Assembly (NCBI GenBank): GCA_023627715.1
Contig: JAMAHW010000059.1
Location: forward strand, 186,001 to 250,000
Length of the DNA stretch: 64,000 nucleotides
From: Periconia sp. R9002
Taxonomy: Eukaryota; Ascomycota; Dothideomycetes; Pleosporales; Periconiaceae
Reading direction: 5' to 3'
The notes under the pieces were generated by a model, which did no database searches, had not been told where the DNA came from, and saw nothing but the letters and a program-made list of their open reading frames with translations. The position numbers and the translations under genes are program-made. How positions within the stretch are numbered: the first letter of the stretch is position 1; each line of letters starts with the position of its first letter. Positions 57,893 to 64,000 of this stretch are shown here, in pieces.

Positions 57893-59581
57893 ATGGCGGA
57901 TCTCATTCAGAGCGAAACGTCTCCCAAGTTGCCCACCACGTCGATTGCCGCTCCGGATCCTAAATCTTCCTTCACCGCACCTCGTGACCTTCCGCTCGAC
58001 GTCGTCGACCCGTGCAGTCCACCAGCGACTAAAAAAGAGTTGTACTCGTACTACGCGTACTATGCAGGCAACAATGGCATTGGCTCATTTCAATAGTAAA
58101 CCCAATGCGATATATTGAAATGCCATGATGCTAATTGCTACGGTAGCTCGAATCTCCTTTTCCAGAATCTGATACACCAAGCTGGCTTTGATCCGAACGT
58201 GAAACCGCTGGGCAGCCAGAGTTGCGATGTGGACCCCACGGCGCCGTGCCATGTTTTCTGGAATGGCGGAACCAAAGAATACTCGTCGGTAGTGCTCATC
58301 GGCTCGGGACTGACGTTCCTCTGCCAGGCTTTCCTCTTCATCGGTGTGGGCAGCATGGCCGACTACGGAAACTGGAACCCCTGGGTCGTTCGCGTCTTTT
58401 CGTTGCTGTGCTGGGCTTTCGAATTCGGCTTCCTTGGCGTGACCAAAGCAAACCAGTGGCGCACAGCCATGGCCTTGTACATCTTGTCGTCCATCACCTT
58501 TTGGGCGTCGTATGTCTTCTTCAATGCCATCTTCCCCAAATTATCGCACGATTTGCCCGAGGTTCACACGGCACTAAAGGAGTACCGCGATGGAACCATC
58601 TCTGAGCGCGAATACGAGGAACGGTGCTCAATGACTCGGAGCAAGGTCATGAACATGTCATATGGATGGAACAATGTTGGCTTTACTGTCTCGGCCGCGC
58701 TGTCGCTTGCAGCGCTTGTCGGTTTGCACGCCAATGACTCGACCGAGCAGAACAACTGGGGTTACAGCGTTTCCGTCGCCGTAACAACTGGGTTCTGGAT
58801 ATTGCTCGCCGTCCCATGGTTCCTCTTCGAGAAGAAGCGTCCCGGCCCGCCTTTACCTCCCTGTGAAAACTATCTTACGCTCGGCGTGAAGCAATCGTGG
58901 TTCGCAGCCAAGCAGCTCTGGACGCTCAAGCAAACTTTCGTGTATCTCATCTGCTTTTTCCTCCTCGCCGACGGTATAGCAACGCTAATCACTCTCGTAT
59001 CGATTGCGCAGACCTCTGTCGTGGCTTTTTCTGCGACACAAAACACATATCTCATCATGGTGCAGGGCGGCTCCGCTGCCATTGGTGTCTTCGGTGCCTA
59101 CTACGTGCAATCCATCTTCGACCTCCGCACCCAGACGATGTTGCAAGCAACTAACATCGGCTGCACACTTGTTGCCGTGTGGGGCATCGTGGGCATCTGG
59201 ACCACTAAGATTGGTTACCACAACTTGTGGGAGTTCTGGCTTTTCAACGCACAGTACGGGTTCACGCTTGGCGCTCAGTTTTCATACGGCCAGGCGTTCA
59301 TGGCGGAGTTGATTCCTCGCGGCAGGGAGTACATGTTCTTCAGTCTGTTGGGCATCGTGTCTAAGGGCAGCGCTTGGATCGGGCCAATTGTTAGTAGTGC
59401 TATTGTTGATGGTAACGGCAATTCGTGGACGCCGTTTGCCTTCGTTACGGCGCTCATACTGGTGCCCACGATCGCTATCTTTTTCATTAGCGTCGAGAAG
59501 AGCCGTGTTGAGTGTCGCGAGTACCTAACGAGAGAGGGGATAGAGGTTCGAAAGGTCGTCCTTAATGGAAAGCCTGTGTAA
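57893..59581 (+). CDS. Atg22-like major facilitator membrane transporter
   Basis: Two exons, 57893-58095 and 58147-59581, encode 545 aa (GTAAAC donor, GTAG acceptor), joined as GIGSFQ|YSNLLFQN. The first 60 residues are polar; YSYYAYYAGNNGIGSFQYSNLLFQNL begins the Atg22-like region. About twelve hydrophobic segments follow, including VVLIGSGLTFLCQAFLFIGVG, VVRVFSLLCWAFEFGFLGV, AMALYILSSITFWASYVFF, FWILLAVPWFLFEKK, FVYLICFFLLADGIATL and AFVTALILVPTIAIFF. A conserved loop EYRDGTISEREYEERCSMTRSKVM lies between. Family members include the vacuolar amino-acid effluxer Atg22; location and substrate here are inferred. The start ATG is in a purine-rich context. Confidence 0.88.
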
Positions 59582-61079
59582 GTGCATTATTAGGGTAATT
59601 TTATTAGGAGGTCTTTTGTGAATCTTAGATGCGTTTGCCTAGAGGGTAATATTGCCCGCCCTATATTAGTTAGGTGCAAAGTTAATTAGTAGGGTAGTGT
59701 TGTATAGGCTGCGTACTATTATTCCATTCAATCTTTATAATAGATTAGTAACTTTCTTTCTCTAATATATTCTACCTTACTAGAGCGTATTTAAAGGTTA
59801 GCTATTCGCCTTATATAATAAGAGTTATTTTTTTTTAATATGTATTCTTCTTTGTAATTAATTAGTAAAATTAGTTATAGTATAATAAGAGTTAATATAT
59901 TCTATAAGCCTAGAATACCTATAGTTATATAATATACTACTATCTGCAATAGGCAAATCCTATAGGGTCTATAGGATTTAAATGTAGCACGTGTACGCTA
60001 AAAGATAAAGGGCTATAGGATTTAAGGTTACTATTATAAATCCTATAGACCTAAAATAATATTAGATCTTAATGTAACTTTATAGGGAGGTGTAGCATAA
60101 TTTAGCAATTTAATTACTATATTTTACGTATCTATTAAGTTACGTTTTATAGTAGAATATAGGTAGAAAGAGTAGTATATTAATATTAGCGTAGTAGCTA
60201 CTAAGTAAGGCTATTATTAGGGTCCTACTTAGGCCTTAAAGCGGGATACTAGGTAGTGCGCAAGAGGAGTAATTAGAAGTACAATGTCGCGGGGCAACGA
60301 TAGGGTATATAACTATTAATAAGCATGATGTAATATAGATTCTAAATAATAGATGTTAAAAGTAAGGTAGCTCTTTAGTTAAAAGATTAAATTAATAATA
60401 AAGACTATCTAAGGAGTGTAATACGTGCTTACTATATACTAATAAATTTCCTAAGCTCTATTACTCTATAGCTCTATAGCTCTATCTACGTAAAGACGGT
60501 AGAGCGTAGAGTTATAGAGTTGTTACGTAATCCTCTATTACGTATCTATATTGTGATCTACTTTAGGTCTAAGATCCCAGTCTTTATCTGCATTATACTA
60601 CTTATAGTTATTATTAAAATTACACTTACTATAAGTGCTAAGAGTAATTCTGTAAGGTACAGCTGTAACACTATCCCTCTCCTTATACTTAGTCTCTATG
60701 TTTGTCCGTTCCAGAGATTAGGGTATAATAGTACCGTAGCCCCACTTATTACTTAGTAAGGCGTTTTTTACCATTATAGTTTCTTTAAAAACTTAATCTA
60801 AGTTATTACTTACTAACAGAGTTCTTCGTAACGGAGCTACTATATATCTTAAGTGTTCTTATTACGCTAAGTTAGGGCTTATTTACACTAGTTCTCTAAC
60901 TAATAGTTAATACTGTAAAGCATATATTTGTACTAATATATATAGTTTTTATAAGGTGTCTTCTATCTCTCTTTCTAAAGGTATATTTACTCCTAAAAGT
61001 GAAATACGTGCGTCTAGGCTTATTACTATTAGTAAGAGCTGTTAACTATACGGAAGAGACAATATAACGTCAACTTAAC
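59582..61079. repeat. AT-rich retroelement flank with LTR-like block
   Basis: Low-complexity, TA-rich sequence between the transporter stop and the antisense remnant. It includes the 38-nt LTR-like block at 59846-59883. Open frames are short and without family similarity. The exact LTR ends are erased by mutation, and TG/CA ends could not be identified. Confidence 0.6.
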
Positions 61080-61450
61080 AATACTTATTATACTTAAGAG
61101 GAGGCCCTAGATAAACTAGTAGAGGCCCGCTCTAGGGTTTAGCGTCTTAAGAAATAAAAAGAATATCTTTACCTAAAATTAGTTACTTAGTCTTACGCCT
61201 TAGAAGCGGAACTAGATAAAAAGAAGGCTAAACTTTAGTAGACTAGTTAGTAAGCAGACCTAGAGCTAATCCCTAATTAAGATATTGCTACTAACGCTAC
61301 TACTAGTAGCGCTCCTCTTAGTTTACAGCTAAGTAAAGACTTTACGTTATCTCTTAGTTTCCTTTATTTAATAGGGTGGACTAAAAATCCTCCAGCTTCT
61401 TAGGGTAGCTAAGGCCGTTTTCTAGTTTCTAGGAATCTTCCTATAGTTTT
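61080..61450 (+). pseudogene. Antisense coiled-coil ORF remnant inside the retroelement
   Basis: On the plus strand, opposite to pol, an EEALDKLVEARSRV.RLKK.KEYL frame with stops at Gln/Trp positions continues as LEAELDKKKAKL. It resembles a charged helical region often seen in short fungal proteins with a Zn-binding N-terminus near repetitive DNA. The recollection is not checked. TAA and TAG stand where CAA and CAG would be expected. It lies between the pol 3' end and the LTR-like left end. Confidence 0.45.
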
Positions 61451-64000
61451 CCTTTCTTATCATTACTTATCCACCTAACTAGGTAATAGTTTTTTCTATT
61501 TTAAACCTAGTGTCTAATAATTTTATTAACGTCCTATTATTCGTCTTATTCTCTATAAGTGTTAGACTTATATACTACTAGTTTAGCATTCTAGGGTGCT
61601 TTTTCTAAGAGTGAGACGTAGAACACTAGGTAAATTCCCATATTCCTTAGTAGTTCTAATCTATATATAACTGGCGTGATTTGTTTAATAATTTTATATA
61701 GGCTAATTTTTACGTAATTAAATTTTAGGCTAAGCCGCTTACTTTTAATGTTTCGGCGTTTTAACTATACTTTTTCCCCTCTCTTAAAATTAGGTCCCTC
61801 TTTATAGTACTAATTGTAGTATTTCCCTATTTATCTATTAAGGAACTCAGCGTCTAGTCGTAACTAACTATAGATTTCTTTAATTCTTTCTATAAATTTC
61901 TCACTATTTACTGTCTAAGTATATACGTACTTAGGTAGATTATATACGTTTAGGTTAAATCTATAGTTCGCAAAAAACAGTGTAATTCCTATTACTACGT
62001 TCTTTAAGCTATTATATACTAACTAGGCCATTAGTAATAGTGCTACCTAGTTGTTCTAATTATAGTTAAGGTAACATCTTAAGTATTACTTAACTATCTA
62101 GTTCATTCGTTCTAATTATCCGTCTACTTATAGATGATAGGCCGTTATTATACTATATTTAACTCCTAGTATAACTATAATTATACTCTATAACTTTAAA
62201 TTAAATTACTTATCTCAGTCCGTAATAATTTTATCCGGAACACTATATTCACTAATTACTATATTAATAACCTTATATACTACCACTTCCGTTCTACTTT
62301 TTTTAGTATATAGCTTAAAGTAGGTGTATTTAGTTAATTTGTTAATAATAGTTATAATTCCGTCGTATTTAACCTTAGTTGCTAGGTCTTATAACTTTAG
62401 TAAGTGTGTAATAAAGTCAATCGTAATTATCCCTTATAGCCGTTTAGGTGTCTCTACTAGTTATAGTGTCCTATATAGTAGGTGTCTATTATACTTATTC
62501 CTATAGCAATCTTCGCAATCTCTAAGAACTTCTATTACTATTATCTTTACCTTAAGTATATAGTACTGTTCTAGTAGTTTTTCTAAGGTTTTCTCGATCC
62601 CTTAGTAGCTATATATTAGCAGTTCATAGAATTATTATACAAATTCCCTCTATATTTTTGTTAGAACATAGATTCTATCGTACTTTATATAGAATCTATC
62701 TTAGATATCTTCTTATAGCTATTTAAGACATTCCTTAGTAGCTTCTTACTTAATCTATTTATCTAGTTCGTTGCTTCCTCGCTTAGAGTTAGCCGCTACC
62801 TTATCTAGAATAAGGTTTCCTTATTTATTCTTAACTAGCATTATTCCTATTACTTTAATTTCTAATTCTAAATCTAGGCGTCTGCTTAAAGCATCCGCTA
62901 ATTAATTTTCTAATCCCTTAATATAGATAATTTCAAAATTAAACGTAGATAGGAACTCCTACTATCTAGTATATCGTTAGCCTAGGTCCTTATTTATTAT
63001 AAATCCTATAAGGTTCTTATAGTCTATATAGACCTTAGTCCTATATACTACACCTTAGAGGTACACTCTCCATTACTTAAAAGCTTTATATATCGCCAAC
63101 ATTTCCTTATCGTAGATAGGATAGTTAAGCTCTAATAGTCCTATCTATTTCAAGAAGTATTCGACCAAATGCTTATATCCTTCTATTAGGTTAATCTATA
63201 GTAAGGCGATACTATACGTAGAATTAGATACGTCTATTCTAACAATTCTAGGCCATTCTAGATTAAACATTCTCAGGATTAGTTATTCTAAAAATCTTTT
63301 TTTAATTTCTTTAAAGAATTTTTAGTATTCCTCTATCTATTTAAAAGGTATATCCTTCTTAGTAAGTCGTATAATAGGTTCCGTAAGTTTTAACTATCCT
63401 ACTATAAACTTTCTACAAAAGTTTACTAACCTATTAAATTTCTAAATTTCTATAACGTTCTTCAGTACGGGCTATTCTTTAATCTACTTAATTTTATGTA
63501 GATTAATCCTTAGTTTCCCTAGTTCTACTATAAATCCTAAGAAGTCGGTTTTCCTAGTGTAAAACTCGCACTTTCTTATTTTTAGAAATAGATAGTTTTC
63601 TATAAGTCTCTTTAGAACTTTGTATACATCTCTAGTTTCTAAGAATATTAGGATGTTGTCTAGGTACGCAAATATAAAAACGTCTAGGTGTTCCCTAAGT
63701 ACTGTATTAATTCTATCTTAGAACACCGTAGGTGTATTAGTAAGTCTAAATAGTATAACTTAGTACTTATATAATTTATATTATATCCTAAAAGCCGTTT
63801 TCCATTTATAGCCTTCCTTAATCCTAATCTAATAATATGCGTTAGTAACGTCTAACTTTATAAAGATTATAGCTTTTCTTATCTAATCTTAGAGGTTTGC
63901 TATTAATAGTAAGAGGTATTAATTCTTTTTAGTAATAGCATTCGTCTTTCTATAGTCTACGTACAGCCGTTTCTTAGTAGTTCTCTTTTTATCCGCAAAT
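61440..64000 (-). pseudogene. Decayed gypsy pol (RT, RNase H, integrase, chromodomain)
   Basis: No frame longer than about 60 codons survives, but ordered family motifs can be read across stops: AYLDNILIF (RT), NLIGFIINKDLG and LADALSRRLD (RNase H end), LLEKAP (tail). All W codons examined in these motifs are TAG, which is the G-to-A product expected on the coding strand when the other strand is hit by C-to-T changes. Nonfunctional. Boundaries are approximate; the start is outside the window. Confidence 0.8.

Larger units (their letters stand above)
59600..64000 (-). mobile_element. RIP-degraded chromodomain Ty3/gypsy retrotransposon (runs off the right edge)
   Basis: About 4.4 kb of AT-rich, TA-dinucleotide-rich DNA with gypsy pol motifs on the minus strand, cut by the window edge, so gag and the 5' end are not seen. 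From right to left: reverse transcriptase (AYLDNILIF, RT active-site motif, about 63640-63690), RNase H (DKEMLAIYKAFK, about 63090-63130), a spacer and integrase (LLLMA.LVYNSLKNVVIGITLFFANYRF, about 61970-62050), then a chromodomain-type tail (IYLVFYVSLLEKAP, about 61600-61650). Many TAG/TAA codons stand at W and Q positions, typical of RIP. The left end near 59.6-59.9 kb carries an LTR-like block shared with 51.4 kb. Confidence 0.85.

Overview
The window is from a filamentous ascomycete (Pezizomycotina). The genes carry short introns of about 45-115 nt with GT(A/G)NGT donors and CTRAC-like branch sites. The families are fungal: PEX11, GEP4, a LaeA-like methyltransferase, a PTH11/SAT4-type rhodopsin-domain protein, a heme-thiolate peroxidase, a GH3 beta-xylosidase, an NFX1-helicase/CbxX-AAA fusion and a QDE-2-like Argonaute. 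The right end is an AT-rich, stop-riddled retroelement with a C-to-T/G-to-A signature typical of repeat-induced point mutation (RIP). I cannot name the species; a Dothideomycete-like genome is a guess. Exon boundaries below were built by hand from splice signals and reading-frame continuity.

Layout. From 1 to 13 kb lie mostly housekeeping genes: bestrophin/UPF0187 (-), PEX11-like (+), GEP4 phosphatase (-), SmD3 (+), an Irc6/p34-like adaptin-binding protein (+), a class I methyltransferase (-), a LaeA-like methyltransferase (+) and a secreted heme-thiolate peroxidase (+). From 13 to 33 kb the DNA is gene-poor and accessory in character: an unrecognised 355-aa protein, a 10-cysteine secreted protein, a rhodopsin-domain membrane protein, a secreted class II-like heme peroxidase, a CorA-like protein, a kinase with an altered catalytic loop, a second small secreted protein, an orphan N-terminal fragment and a MARVEL protein. 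A 2.1-kb gap follows, then a secreted GH3 beta-xylosidase (35-37.5 kb).

The most interesting part is 38.2-49.5 kb on the minus strand. A full-length Argonaute with its catalytic residues lies 0.7 kb upstream of, and in the same orientation as, a 2,345-aa protein. That protein joins a UPF1/ZNFX1-type SF1 helicase, a short NFX1-like Cys/His segment, three CbxX/CfqX-type AAA modules and a C-terminal coiled coil. NFX1-type helicases work with Argonaute/RNAi machinery in other eukaryotes (Hrr1 in fission yeast, ZNFX-1 in nematodes), so the pair may be a linked small-RNA module with added AAA remodelling domains. Both genes also appear to use GC-AG introns.

From 51 to 53 kb there is an LTR fragment and a decayed cytochrome P450. 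Then come a hydantoinase-DUF917 fusion gene (-), an Atg22-like transporter (+) and, from about 59.6 kb to the right edge, a heavily mutated chromodomain Ty3/gypsy retroelement read on the minus strand. A 38-nt block is shared between 51.4 kb and 59.8 kb with eight differences, all C-to-T or G-to-A. No tRNA, rRNA, CRISPR or telomeric array was seen.
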